This document shows, in pieces, positions 30,321 to 38,624 of a DNA stretch of 64,000 nucleotides. Source of the stretch: Pseudomonas sp. PSKL.D1 (GTDB lineage: Bacteria > Pseudomonadota > Gammaproteobacteria > Pseudomonadales > Pseudomonadaceae); the NCBI RefSeq assembly GCF_028898945.1, contig NZ_CP118607.1, positions 3,086,001 to 3,150,000 on the forward strand. The letters run 5' to 3'. How positions within the stretch are numbered: the first letter of the stretch is position 1; each line of letters starts with the position of its first letter. The notes below the pieces were generated by a model. It saw only the letters and a program-made list of their open reading frames with translations. It ran no database searches and was not told the origin of the DNA. Both the position numbers and the translations under genes were made by a program.

Positions 30321-30360
30321 GAAATCTTTATTCTTGAACTGAAACCGTGCAGGATCCTGG

Positions 30361-30954
30361 ATGTCGACCGAAACCGAACCACGCCTTCGCCTGGAGCAGT
30401 ACCTGGGCTTGCAGATCAAACGCCAACGGCAGGCCCAGTCGCTGAAACTGGCCGATGTGGCACGCATTGCCGGCATCAGCCAAGGCATGCTCAGCAAAAT
30501 CGAAAACGCGCAGGTATCCACCAGCCTCGACACCCTCAGCCGCCTGTGCGACGTGCTGGGCATGCCCATGGCCAAACTGTTCAGCCAATACGACCAGCCT
30601 GATGGCAATGCGCTGCTGGTGAAGGCCGGCGAAGGCCTGGAGGTAGTGCGCCGCGGCACCGAGAAAGGCCACACCTACCATTTGCTCAATCACGCCAGGG
30701 GGCCGAAGAAGAACTTCGAGGCGTACATGGTGAGCATGGATGACGCCAGCGAGGAATTCCCCACCTTCGCCCACCCGGGCACGGAGTTTCTGCATTTGCT
30801 CGAAGGTGAACTGGTGTACCGCCACGGCAACCAGCTGTACCACATGCATGCCGGCGACAGCCTGACCTTCGACGGCGAAACGCCCCATGGGCCAGAGCAA
30901 CTGGTGCAGGTGCCGATTCGCCTGCTGTCGATCATGAACTACGGCGACGAATGA
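30361..30954 (+). CDS. XRE-HTH/cupin transcriptional regulator
   Basis: 197 residues. HTH_3 at about 16-70 (LKLADVARIAGISQGMLSKIENA) and a C-terminal cupin at about 118-192 (FAHPGTEFLHLLEGELVYRHG, MHAGDSLTFDGETPHGPEQL), the PuuR/SutR layout. Cupins of this class bind a small metabolite. Divergent from the gmaS operon across 317 bases that carry two copies of a GAAA-N5-TTTC element, so it is the probable pathway-specific regulator, sensing methylamine, glutamylmethylamide or N-methylglutamate. Confidence 0.87.
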   Translation: MSTETEPRLRLEQYLGLQIKRQRQAQSLKLADVARIAGISQGMLSKIENAQVSTSLDTLSRLCDVLGMPMAKLFSQYDQPDGNALLVKAGEGLEVVRRGTEKGHTYHLLNHARGPKKNFEAYMVSMDDASEEFPTFAHPGTEFLHLLEGELVYRHGNQLYHMHAGDSLTFDGETPHGPEQLVQVPIRLLSIMNYGDE

Positions 30955-31213
30955 CGCGGCGCTGGCAGGCAGCCCTGATGTCGCGATCTGACAAGCACAC
31001 GTCGCCCGCAATCGGCTTCGTATCTCTGTATACAAAAATAATACTCACACCTGCCAGCCCCGCGCCGTGGGCTGGCAGGCGCCGTACTTGCGAGTAAGCA
31101 GCCTCGCTTCACAATTCCAACGCTGTGGCGCCTTTTTGCACCGGGCAGTTCGCCCGGGCTCATAACGATAAAACTCCCAGAATTGAAGACCCGCGTTGCG
31201 CAGCCGGGAGTGC
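30955..31213. other. Intergenic region with strong hairpins
   Basis: A perfect 11-base stem CCTGCCAGCCC / GGGCTGGCAGG at 31050-31079 and a smaller CCGGGC-AGTTC-GCCCGG stem at 31141-31157. Neither has a T-run on the + strand. The first may end the XRE transcript. No gene seen. Confidence 0.5.
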
Positions 31214-32176
31214 ATGCGCGCGCCTATTGTGAAGACTTTAACTGCCATGATCGCTACCTCACTGCCCGTAGCCGGTGCTGCCACCGGCCACCGTAACGCC
31301 CTGCTCGTCGCCCACCTGGCCGCTGTGCTGTTCGGCCTGACGGGCATTCTTGGCCACCTGATCGATGCCGACGCCAGCATCATCACCTTTGGCCGCGCCA
31401 CCTTCGCCTTTATTGCACTGGGCTTTGTTGCCGGGCTCAAGGGCACGCGCCTGCTTGACGCCCTGACCCTGCGCAACCTGCCCATCCTTGGCCTGACCGG
31501 CGCTCTGCTGGCGGCGCACTGGGTGACCTTTTTCATTGCGGTGAAGGTGGGCGGTGTGGCGGTGGCAACGCTAGGTTTCGCCAGCTTCCCCGCCTTCATC
31601 GCGCTGATCGAGCGTAGCGTGTTCGGCCAGCGCATCGGCGCCACCCAGGCGCTGTTGCTGATGATGGTCACCACCGGCCTGGTGTTGGTGGTGCCGACCT
31701 TCGACTTGCTCGACAAGGGCACCATCGGCCTGCTCTGGGGCCTGGCATCCGGCCTGGCCTTCGCGCTGCTGACCGTGGCCAACCGCCGCCGCGCTTCAAG
31801 CATGAACGCGATGCAGGTGGCTTTCTGGCAGAACGTGGTGGTGGCCATGCTGGTGGGGCCGTTTGCCTTTACCCAGCTGGGCAGCACCAGCCTGGCGGGC
31901 AGCGACTGGGTCAACCTGGCGTTGCTGGGTGTGTTCTGCACCGGGCTGTCGCAGTTCCTGTTCGTCAAGAGCCTGGAAGGCCTTGAGGCGCGCACGGCGG
32001 GCATGATCATCGCGCTGGAGCCGGTGTACGCCATCCTTGGCGCCTGGTGGCTGTTTGGCGAGCAGCCGAGCGTGCGCATGGCCGCCGGCGCGGCGTTGAT
32101 CGTGCTGGCAACGGTCCTGGCGGCCTGGCGGGCAGCACCTGCAGCGCAAGGTGATACCAGCCGCTGCGCACATTGA
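31214..32176 (+). CDS. EamA/DMT-family transporter
   Basis: About 320 residues, ten membrane segments in two EamA repeats (about 25-150 and 170-300). Family members export amino acids, nucleobases or drugs; the substrate is unknown here. The start after GGGAG is used; an ATG 33 bases later is possible. It is followed after 46 bases by an isochorismatase-fold hydrolase on the same strand. Closing block LEPVYAILGAWWLFGEQPS is typical of the family. Confidence 0.83.
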   Translation: MRAPIVKTLTAMIATSLPVAGAATGHRNALLVAHLAAVLFGLTGILGHLIDADASIITFGRATFAFIALGFVAGLKGTRLLDALTLRNLPILGLTGALLAAHWVTFFIAVKVGGVAVATLGFASFPAFIALIERSVFGQRIGATQALLLMMVTTGLVLVVPTFDLLDKGTIGLLWGLASGLAFALLTVANRRRASSMNAMQVAFWQNVVVAMLVGPFAFTQLGSTSLAGSDWVNLALLGVFCTGLSQFLFVKSLEGLEARTAGMIIALEPVYAILGAWWLFGEQPSVRMAAGAALIVLATVLAAWRAAPAAQGDTSRCAH

Positions 32177-32222
32177 GTGCAGTTCGGTACACTGTGCCGA
32201 ATTGTCAGCGAGGACGTGCCCC

Positions 32223-32867
32223 ATGAAGATCGCCAGCTTCGATGTCGACGCGCAAAACGGCTTTACCGCCAACGCCCCACACGAACTGCCGGTGCCTGAG
32301 GGCAACGAGATTGCTGAAGACCTCAACGCCATGGCCCAACGTGCCGACCTGCGCCTGGGCAGCAAGGACGCCCACCCGGCCAATGCCGTGTGGGTGGTGG
32401 CTGATCGGGCCAAGATGCTGCAACCGCTGCAACTGGCCAATGCCGACCTGACCTGGGTCAGCCATTGTGTGCCGGGCACAGCGGGTTTCGAACTGCTGCC
32501 CGGCCTGCCCGCACCGATCGATTACGATTATTTTGTATGGAAAGGCGTCGAGCCTGACTTGCACCCTTACGGCGCCTGCTACCACGACCTGGCCGAGCGC
32601 CGCACTACCGGGGTAATCGAGTACCTCAAGGTCAACCAGGTGGGCGCGGTGATCGTCGGCGGGTTGGCCCTCGATTATTGCGTGCGCACCACCGCCTTGC
32701 AGTTGCGCAAGGCGGGGTTTGCGGTGTTGCTGTACTTACCGGCTTGCCGCGCGCTGACGCACGAGGGTGCTATCAGCGCCTGCGGTGAACTGGCCGCCGA
32801 AGGCGTCATTCTGTGCGGGGACGAAGCAGCGCTTGATCACCAGCTGGCGGTGATCAAGGCGCCATGA
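32223..32867 (+). CDS. Isochorismatase-family hydrolase, nicotinamidase-like
   Basis: 214 residues. Asp8 in FDVDAQNGF, Lys in VWKGVEPD (about 103) and Cys in GLALDYCVRTTA (about 152) form the cysteine-hydrolase triad; SHCVPGTAGFE is the substrate/cis-peptide loop. The metal-binding region is DAHPANA rather than the usual DxHxxxH pattern of PncA, so nicotinamide may not be the substrate. It ends 15 bases from the convergent pxpC gene. Ribosome site GAGGA. Confidence 0.8.
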   Translation: MKIASFDVDAQNGFTANAPHELPVPEGNEIAEDLNAMAQRADLRLGSKDAHPANAVWVVADRAKMLQPLQLANADLTWVSHCVPGTAGFELLPGLPAPIDYDYFVWKGVEPDLHPYGACYHDLAERRTTGVIEYLKVNQVGAVIVGGLALDYCVRTTALQLRKAGFAVLLYLPACRALTHEGAISACGELAAEGVILCGDEAALDHQLAVIKAP

Positions 32868-32882
32868 GGCCTGCTTATCCGG

Positions 32883-33854
32883 TCAACCAAACAGCCGGCC
32901 CAGGCAAGCAAGCTTTTTCTTGTATGACCGCCGCGCCTGCAAAGCCTCGTCCAGGCTCACCGCCAAAAACCGCGCTTGCTGATTGGGCTGCATCTGCCCG
33001 ATCAAATCCAGGTCTGCACTGATCACCGTGCCAATCATGGCGTAGCCGCCACCCGATACCGCATCGCGATGCAAAATGATTGGCTCCAGCCCGGCCGGCA
33101 CCTGGATCGAGCCGATCGGGTAGCAGCTGTCGACAATGTTGGAAGGGTCCGACCCCGCGCCAAACGGCTGTTCACGCGGCTGGAAGCTCAGTGCAGTGCC
33201 GCCCTTGTAGCGGTAGCCGATGCGGTCCGCTTCGGAGCCGACCGTCCACGCCTCGGTGAAGAAGCTTTGCGCAGCAGTTTGCGTCAAACGGTGGAAATAC
33301 AGCCCCGGCACCACGCGCAGCACCACCTCCCCGCCCAATGACTGGCGCAAGGCCATGGGCAGGCTGGCACCCGCTCGGCCCTTGCCGCTGGCCACGCCGA
33401 CTGGCAGTACGTCACCGGCCATCAACTTGCGCCCCTGCAACCCACCCAGCGCCCCAAGGGCATAGGTCGAACGGCTACCCAACACCTCGGGCACATCAAT
33501 GCCACCGGCTACCGCCAGGTAAGCCCGGGCACCGGCCGTGGGGAAGCCAAAGCGCAGCACTTGCCCTGCCCTGACCGCGAAGGCGGTGTCCGGGTACTGC
33601 TCGCGGCCATCGAGCAGCGCCGGCATCTGCGCGCCGCACACTGCCACCAGGGCATCGTGCTGAAACTCCAGTTCCGGGCCGACCAACGCACATTCGAGGC
33701 CAGCAGCGCCTGCCGGGTTACCGACCAGGTGGTTGGCCGCACGCAAGGCGTATTGGTCCAGCGCCCCGGACGGCGGGATGCCCAGGTGGTAATAGCCTTC
33801 GCGGCCCAGGTCCTGCACCGAGGTGGCCAGGCCAGGTTTGAGTACCTTGATCAT
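32883..33854 (-). CDS. pxpC: 5-oxoprolinase subunit C (KipA/AHS2 carboxyltransferase-like)
   Basis: 323 residues. GLATSVQDLGREGYYHLGIPPSG opening (split: GLATSVQDLGR, then YYHLGIPPSGALD) is diagnostic of the biotin-dependent carboxyltransferase/KipA fold. With PxpA and PxpB it opens 5-oxoproline to glutamate using ATP, clearing spontaneously formed pyroglutamate. Starts in an ATGA overlap with the pxpB stop. Last gene of the pxpABC operon. Confidence 0.9.
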   Translation of the reverse strand: MIKVLKPGLATSVQDLGREGYYHLGIPPSGALDQYALRAANHLVGNPAGAAGLECALVGPELEFQHDALVAVCGAQMPALLDGREQYPDTAFAVRAGQVLRFGFPTAGARAYLAVAGGIDVPEVLGSRSTYALGALGGLQGRKLMAGDVLPVGVASGKGRAGASLPMALRQSLGGEVVLRVVPGLYFHRLTQTAAQSFFTEAWTVGSEADRIGYRYKGGTALSFQPREQPFGAGSDPSNIVDSCYPIGSIQVPAGLEPIILHRDAVSGGGYAMIGTVISADLDLIGQMQPNQQARFLAVSLDEALQARRSYKKKLACLGRLFG

Positions 33855-34738
33855 GCCAGCACCTCCTGCAGCGTTCTGGGGTAACCGACCGGGTCGGCGA
33901 GGAAGGCGTCCAGGGAAAACTCCACAGGGCGAATGCGCAGGTCGAAACGGCCATCCTCCACATCCGCTACTGCCTGGTCGTAGGTGCGGCGGTCGATGGG
34001 CTTGAACTGCACGATGTCGCCGGGGCGGAAGAACACCATGTGCTCTTTCAGGTAAGGCAAGCTTTGCTGCGGGTCGTAGATCGGCGCCGGTGTCACGCCG
34101 AACATCTGATAGCCACCCGCGCCGCGCACCGAATAAATGCAGCCGAAGCAACCGCCATGGCCCAAGGTGAGTTTCGGCGTGTCGGTGCGCGGGCGCAGGT
34201 ACTTGGGCACCTGCAACTGGCGCTCGCGCTCGACCATCTGGAACATGAACGGCAGGCCGGCAACAAACCCGACCATCGACACGAACCAGGGTGCGCCGCT
34301 GTGAGCTGCAATGAACGCCTCGACATCAGCCAGGCCGTTGATGCGCGCGGCGTATTCCAGGTCGGTACTGGCCGGGTCCTGGTGGCGGTCGCGAAAACGC
34401 ATCAGGGTTTCGTGGGTCCAGGGGTCGTTGTACAGCACCGGGATTTCGATGATTCGTGTACTCAGCGAGCGTTCCGCCACCGCTTCGGCTTCAGCGCCCT
34501 GCACCGCTTCCAGCAGAGCCTGCGGGGCAATGCGGTCAGGGTCGAAGCGGATCTGGAACGACGCGTTGGCCAGGCAGATGTCGAGCACGCCGTCCAACGC
34601 CAGGCGCTCCACGGCGCGGGTAACGGCCATGCCTTTGAAAAACGCTTCCAGCGACATGCTGTCACTGACTTCGGCAAACAAGTGTTCATCCGCACCGAAG
34701 CTGTAGCGGATCGGGGTAGTGGCAAGCGGCTCGGCCAT
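33851..34738 (-). CDS. pxpB: 5-oxoprolinase subunit B (KipI/AHS1 domain)
   Basis: 295 residues. IRYSFGADEHLFAEVSD N-terminus and the GFVAGLPFM, LGHGGCFGCIYSVRGAGGYQ-type core belong to the KipI/allophanate-hydrolase subunit 1 family. Longer than B. subtilis KipI (about 240) because of an N-terminal extension and a C-terminal tail. Start preceded by AAGGAG. 89 bases behind pxpA and overlapping pxpC by four bases. Confidence 0.9.
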   Translation of the reverse strand: MAEPLATTPIRYSFGADEHLFAEVSDSMSLEAFFKGMAVTRAVERLALDGVLDICLANASFQIRFDPDRIAPQALLEAVQGAEAEAVAERSLSTRIIEIPVLYNDPWTHETLMRFRDRHQDPASTDLEYAARINGLADVEAFIAAHSGAPWFVSMVGFVAGLPFMFQMVERERQLQVPKYLRPRTDTPKLTLGHGGCFGCIYSVRGAGGYQMFGVTPAPIYDPQQSLPYLKEHMVFFRPGDIVQFKPIDRRTYDQAVADVEDGRFDLRIRPVEFSLDAFLADPVGYPRTLQEVLA

Positions 34739-34827
34739 GTCTGCTCCTTTTTTGGAATCTTTATCGTAAGGCAGGCAATAACAATGCGGTGCGGCAACGG
34801 CGTCTGTGCGCCGTGTGCCTTGTTGTC

Positions 34828-35586
34828 TCAACGCGGCGCGCGAACCTGGATGCCCGCGCCGTCCAGCGCCGCACGCGTGGCTTCGACCAGGCACAGGGCG
34901 CCCGGGGTGTCGCTGTGCAGGCAGATGGAATCGAACTCGATGGCCAGGTCCTGCCCTTCCACCGTGCGTACCATGCCTTGCTGACAGGCACGCAGCACAC
35001 GGTCGGCGACATGTTGCGGCTCATAACCCCGTACGTTGCGGGTGAACACGATCGAGCCGCTCAGGTCATACTCACGGTCGGCGTAGAACTCGCGCACCAC
35101 CGGCTGGCCTAGCGACTGGGCGATACGGCAAATCACCGAGCCGGGCATGCAATACAGCAACAGCTCGGGCTCAATAACGCGCAGGTTTTCCACCAGCAAC
35201 CGCGCGGCTTCTTCGTCGCGGGCCAGGTGCATGTAAAGCGCGCCGTGGGGCTTGATGTGCTGCAGGCTCACGCCCTGGGCACGGGCGATTTCGCGCAGTG
35301 CCCCCAACTGATACAGCATGTCGTCGACCAGTTCCTGGGCAGGCGCGTTGATGTGCCGGCGGCCAAAGCCAACCAGGTCGCGAAACCCTGGGTGGGCACC
35401 CACCGCCACCCCCAACGCCTTGGCGCGCTCGACGGTGCGGCGCATGGTGCCGGGGTCGCCGGCATGGAAGCCGGTGGCGATATTGGCTGAACTGATAAAG
35501 GCCATCAGTTCATTGTCGACACCGTCGCCGATGGTCCATGGGCCAAAGCCTTCACCCATGTCCGAATTGAAATCCACTGCCTGCAT
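34828..35586 (-). CDS. pxpA: 5-oxoprolinase subunit A (LamB/YcsF family)
   Basis: 252 residues, usual length. [13 protein letters not shown] opening, [15 protein letters not shown] and [11 protein letters not shown] are the conserved YcsF/PxpA blocks. Subunit of the ATP-dependent 5-oxoprolinase. AGGAG ribosome site. First gene of pxpABC, divergent from a LysR gene 119 bases away. Confidence 0.92.
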   Translation of the reverse strand: MQAVDFNSDMGEGFGPWTIGDGVDNELMAFISSANIATGFHAGDPGTMRRTVERAKALGVAVGAHPGFRDLVGFGRRHINAPAQELVDDMLYQLGALREIARAQGVSLQHIKPHGALYMHLARDEEAARLLVENLRVIEPELLLYCMPGSVICRIAQSLGQPVVREFYADREYDLSGSIVFTRNVRGYEPQHVADRVLRACQQGMVRTVEGQDLAIEFDSICLHSDTPGALCLVEATRAALDGAGIQVRAPR

Positions 35587-35639
35587 GCCTGATCTCCTGG
35601 CGCTTGTGACTGCGTGCAGGCCACGTTAAATTCTGCGCA

Positions 35640-35670
35640 CCCCCTTGGGAAGATTTATAAACAGAGGGGG
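35640..35670. promoter_or_regulatory. Inverted repeat in the pxpA/LysR divergent promoter
   Basis: CCCCCT-N19-AGGGGG around an AT-rich centre (ATTTATAAAC). Position midway between the two start codons fits a LysR binding site; could also simply frame a -10 region. Confidence 0.4.
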
Positions 35671-35705
35671 CACCTTCTGAAAATCAGATACCAGGGAGCC
35701 ACACC

Positions 35706-36623
35706 GTGTCGTTGACCTTGCGCCAGGTCCGCTACTTTGTCGCCACCGCCGAGATCGGCCAGATTTCCCAGGCGGCGCATCACCTGAACATCTCCCAATC
35801 GGCGGTGACCACCGCGATCAAGGAACTGGAAGCCATCCTGGGCGTGCTGTTGTTCCAGCGCTCGGCACAGGGCATGAGCCTGACCGATGCGGGCCGGCAT
35901 TTTCTGAACCGTGCCTATGTGATTTTGCGCAGCGTTGACGATGCGTTGAACAGCCCGCTGCCGGATGTGCGCGCCAGTGGCCTGTTGCGCCTGGCAGCGA
36001 GCTACACGGTGCTGGGTTACTTTTTACCCCACCATTTGCAGCGCCTGGAACACTGGCACCCGGATGTGACGCTGCAGGTGCATGAACAAGAGCGCAGCGC
36101 CATCGAGCACGGGTTGCTGGAGGGGCGTTTCGACATGGCCGTGGTACTGACGGCCAACCTCACCCACCCGGATATCGTGTCAGAAACCCTCTTCAACTCC
36201 GAACGGCGGCTGTGGCTGCCCAGCCATCATCCGTTGTGTGAGCGCTCGGCTGTCAGCCTGGCCGATGTGGCGCGCGAGCCTTTCATTCTGCTGACGGTGG
36301 ACGAGGCCGAACAAAGTGCCATGCGCTATTGGGAGCACGCCGGCCAGCGGCCCACCGTGCGGGTGCGCACCAGCTCGGTCGAAGCGGTGCGCAGCATGGT
36401 GGCCAATGGCAGTGGCGTGGCCATTTTGTCGGACCTGGTGCACAGGCCGTGGTCGCTGGAGGGCAAGCGCATCGAAACGGTCACCATCAGCGACCCGGTT
36501 ACGCCGATGAGCGTAGGCCTGGCCTGGCACCGGGAGCGGGCGTTCAGCCCGGCGATGCAGGCGGTGCGTAACTACTTCCATGATGCGTTTCTGGCGCCGC
36601 AGCAGCTTTCAGCCCGGCGCTGA
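35706..36623 (+). CDS. LysR-family regulator divergent from pxpABC
   Basis: 305 residues, GTG start with AGGGAG eight bases upstream. HTH at about 3-60 (ISQAAHHLNISQSAVTTAIKELE), substrate domain to the end. By position it should control pxpABC; it is also next to, but not divergent from, the gentisate genes, whose own LysR lies at their other end. Ligand unknown. Confidence 0.87.
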   Translation: MSLTLRQVRYFVATAEIGQISQAAHHLNISQSAVTTAIKELEAILGVLLFQRSAQGMSLTDAGRHFLNRAYVILRSVDDALNSPLPDVRASGLLRLAASYTVLGYFLPHHLQRLEHWHPDVTLQVHEQERSAIEHGLLEGRFDMAVVLTANLTHPDIVSETLFNSERRLWLPSHHPLCERSAVSLADVAREPFILLTVDEAEQSAMRYWEHAGQRPTVRVRTSSVEAVRSMVANGSGVAILSDLVHRPWSLEGKRIETVTISDPVTPMSVGLAWHRERAFSPAMQAVRNYFHDAFLAPQQLSARR

Positions 36624-36631
36624 AACGCTGG

Positions 36632-36719
36632 CTTGCAGGAGCGGATTTATCCGCGATGCAGACGACGCGGTGGATGGCACCGGCTTCGCCGGTGTTCGCG
36701 GCTCAAGCCGCTCCTACAA
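36632..36719. repeat. REP pair
   Basis: GCAGGAGCGGATTTATCCGC facing CGCGGCTCAAGCCGCTCCTA, with an inner CACCGGC-TTC-GCCGGTG hairpin. Boundary between LysR and the convergent gentisate operon. Confidence 0.88.
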
Positions 36720-36745
36720 ACATGCGCAAACGCCCCAAAGGTGCC

Positions 36746-37939
36746 TCAGCGTTTCATGCAGCTATCGATCCCCCAGCCATAAAGCCACTGCACCGCATCG
36801 TAAAACTGCGCCTGGCTACGGCCTTCCCACAACTGGTTGCGCACCAAACGCTCAACCCCCTTGGCGTGATACAGCCGCCCCATCTCCCGCGCCGACCACA
36901 ACACCCGGGCAGTACGTGGGATACGTATCGATTCGTACAAACGGAACGCTGCCGGCAAATCGTGCTCACAGGCTTTCACTGCCTGCCCCAGCACCACCGC
37001 GTCCTCCAGCGCCATGCACGCGCCTTGCGCCAGGTACTGGGTCATCGGGTGGGCGGCATCGCCCAGCAAGGTGGCGCGGCCCTCGCCCCAGCGCTCCACC
37101 GGGTCGCGGTCGGCGGTGGCCCAGCGGCGCCACGACGTTGGCCGGTCGAGCATCTGCCGCGGGCGTTCGTGAATGCCGTCGAAGTACGACAGCACCTCGT
37201 CCTTGCTGCCGTCGGTCACGCCCCACTGCTCTTCGTTGCGGCTGTGGAAGGTCACCACCAGGTTGTACTGCTGGCCGCCGCGCAGCGGGTAATGCACCAG
37301 ATGGCAATGCGGGCCGGCCCACAGCATCGGGGCGTTGACGCGCAGGTCTTCGGGCATGTTCTGCACATCCACCACGGCGCGGTACACCACGTGGCCGGTG
37401 ACCCGGGCCTGGTCGCCGACCATGCGCTCGCGCACCACCGACTTGACGCCGTCGCAGCCAATCACCGCGTCAGCCTGGTAACGGTTGCCGTGGCTGTCGA
37501 TCAGCGTCACGCCGCGGTCGTCCATCTCCATGCCGGCAATGTGGGTGGAGGTCTGGAAGCGGATCAGCGGGTTCTGGCGTACGGCTTCCAGAATCGACAG
37601 GTGGATGTCGGCCCGATGGATCACGCCGTAGGGGTTGCCGAAACGCTGGCGGAAGGCTTCGCCCACTTCAATGCGGCCCACTTCGTGGGCGTCGATGGCG
37701 TCCATCATGATCAAATGGTCGGTGAACACCGAACGGTTGCGCGCCGCCTCACCCACGCCCAGGGCATCCAGCGCCGCGTAGGCGTTTGGGCCAAGCTGGA
37801 TGCCGGCGCCGATTTCACCGATATGGTCGGCCTGTTCCAGCAGCAACACGGCGATACCTTGGGCGGTCAGGGCCTGGGCCGCGGCCAGGCCGCCGATGCC
37901 GCCACCCACGATGATGACTTTTTGTTGTTGGGCAGTCAT
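36746..37939 (-). CDS. mhbM: 3-hydroxybenzoate 6-monooxygenase
   Basis: 397 residues, the length I recall for Klebsiella MhbM. FAD enzyme: dinucleotide fold GGGIGGLAA (12-20), DG motif GCDGVKSVVR (161-170), GD motif LLGDAAHPMTQ (291-301). His213, Tyr217 and Gln301 coincide with residues I recall as active-site residues of Rhodococcus 3HB6H. Hydroxylates 3-hydroxybenzoate to gentisate with NADH and O2. Start after AAGGAG. Last gene of the five-gene gentisate operon; neighbours supply every later step. Confidence 0.9.
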   Translation of the reverse strand: MTAQQQKVIIVGGGIGGLAAAQALTAQGIAVLLLEQADHIGEIGAGIQLGPNAYAALDALGVGEAARNRSVFTDHLIMMDAIDAHEVGRIEVGEAFRQRFGNPYGVIHRADIHLSILEAVRQNPLIRFQTSTHIAGMEMDDRGVTLIDSHGNRYQADAVIGCDGVKSVVRERMVGDQARVTGHVVYRAVVDVQNMPEDLRVNAPMLWAGPHCHLVHYPLRGGQQYNLVVTFHSRNEEQWGVTDGSKDEVLSYFDGIHERPRQMLDRPTSWRRWATADRDPVERWGEGRATLLGDAAHPMTQYLAQGACMALEDAVVLGQAVKACEHDLPAAFRLYESIRIPRTARVLWSAREMGRLYHAKGVERLVRNQLWEGRSQAQFYDAVQWLYGWGIDSCMKR

Positions 37940-37964
37940 GGTTCGGATCTCCTTCAATACGTTC

Positions 37965-38606
37965 TTATTGGATGAAGTCAGGCTGGCGGCCCGGTGCGGC
38001 AAGCTGGAAAGCCGGCTGGGCCAGGCAGTGCTGGTACACCGCCATCACTTGCGGGTAGGCCTGCAGGTCGCAGCCCAGGCGTTCGGCATTGGCCACCTGG
38101 GGCACCAGGCAGCAGTCGGCCACGGTCGGCTTGTCACCGAAGCAGTACGGGCCCTGGCCATGACGCTGCAGCAGCACTTCCAGCGCCGTCAGGCCTTCAG
38201 CCACCCAGTGGGCGTACCAACGGTCCTTCTCTTCGGGGGCGACTTCGAGCACCTGTTGCAGGTAACCCAGCACGCGCACGTTGTTCAGCGGGTGGATGTC
38301 GCAGGCAATGAGCTGGGCGGCTTCCAGCACCCGTGCCCGTGCCAGCGGCTCGGCGGGCAGCAATGGCGCCTGGGGGTACAGGGCGTCGAGGTAATCGATG
38401 ATCGCCAGGGACTGGGTCAGGCTGAGGCCATCGTCACGCACCAGTACCGGCACGCCACCAATCGGGCTGAGTTCACGGTGCTGTGGCTGGCGCTGTTCAC
38501 CGGCGCGCAGGTTGACGCCGTGGTAGTCCACTTCCAGGCCTTTGAGGGCCAGGGCGATGCGCACCCGGTAAGAGGTGGAGCTGTTGAAAAAGCTGTAAAG
38601 CTGCAT
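37965..38606 (-). CDS. mhbI: Maleylpyruvate isomerase (glutathione-dependent, zeta-class GST)
   Basis: 213 residues. SSTSYRVRIAL at 9-19 holds the zeta-class serine/cysteine-site motif for glutathione; the C-terminal domain has PTVADCCLVPQVANAERL. Isomerises maleylpyruvate to fumarylpyruvate using glutathione as cofactor. Lies 25 bases before the monooxygenase start. Sequence alone does not separate it from maleylacetoacetate isomerase; the gentisate operon decides. Confidence 0.88.
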   Translation of the reverse strand: MQLYSFFNSSTSYRVRIALALKGLEVDYHGVNLRAGEQRQPQHRELSPIGGVPVLVRDDGLSLTQSLAIIDYLDALYPQAPLLPAEPLARARVLEAAQLIACDIHPLNNVRVLGYLQQVLEVAPEEKDRWYAHWVAEGLTALEVLLQRHGQGPYCFGDKPTVADCCLVPQVANAERLGCDLQAYPQVMAVYQHCLAQPAFQLAAPGRQPDFIQ

Positions 38607-38624
38607 GGCAGTAGTCCTGCTCGA

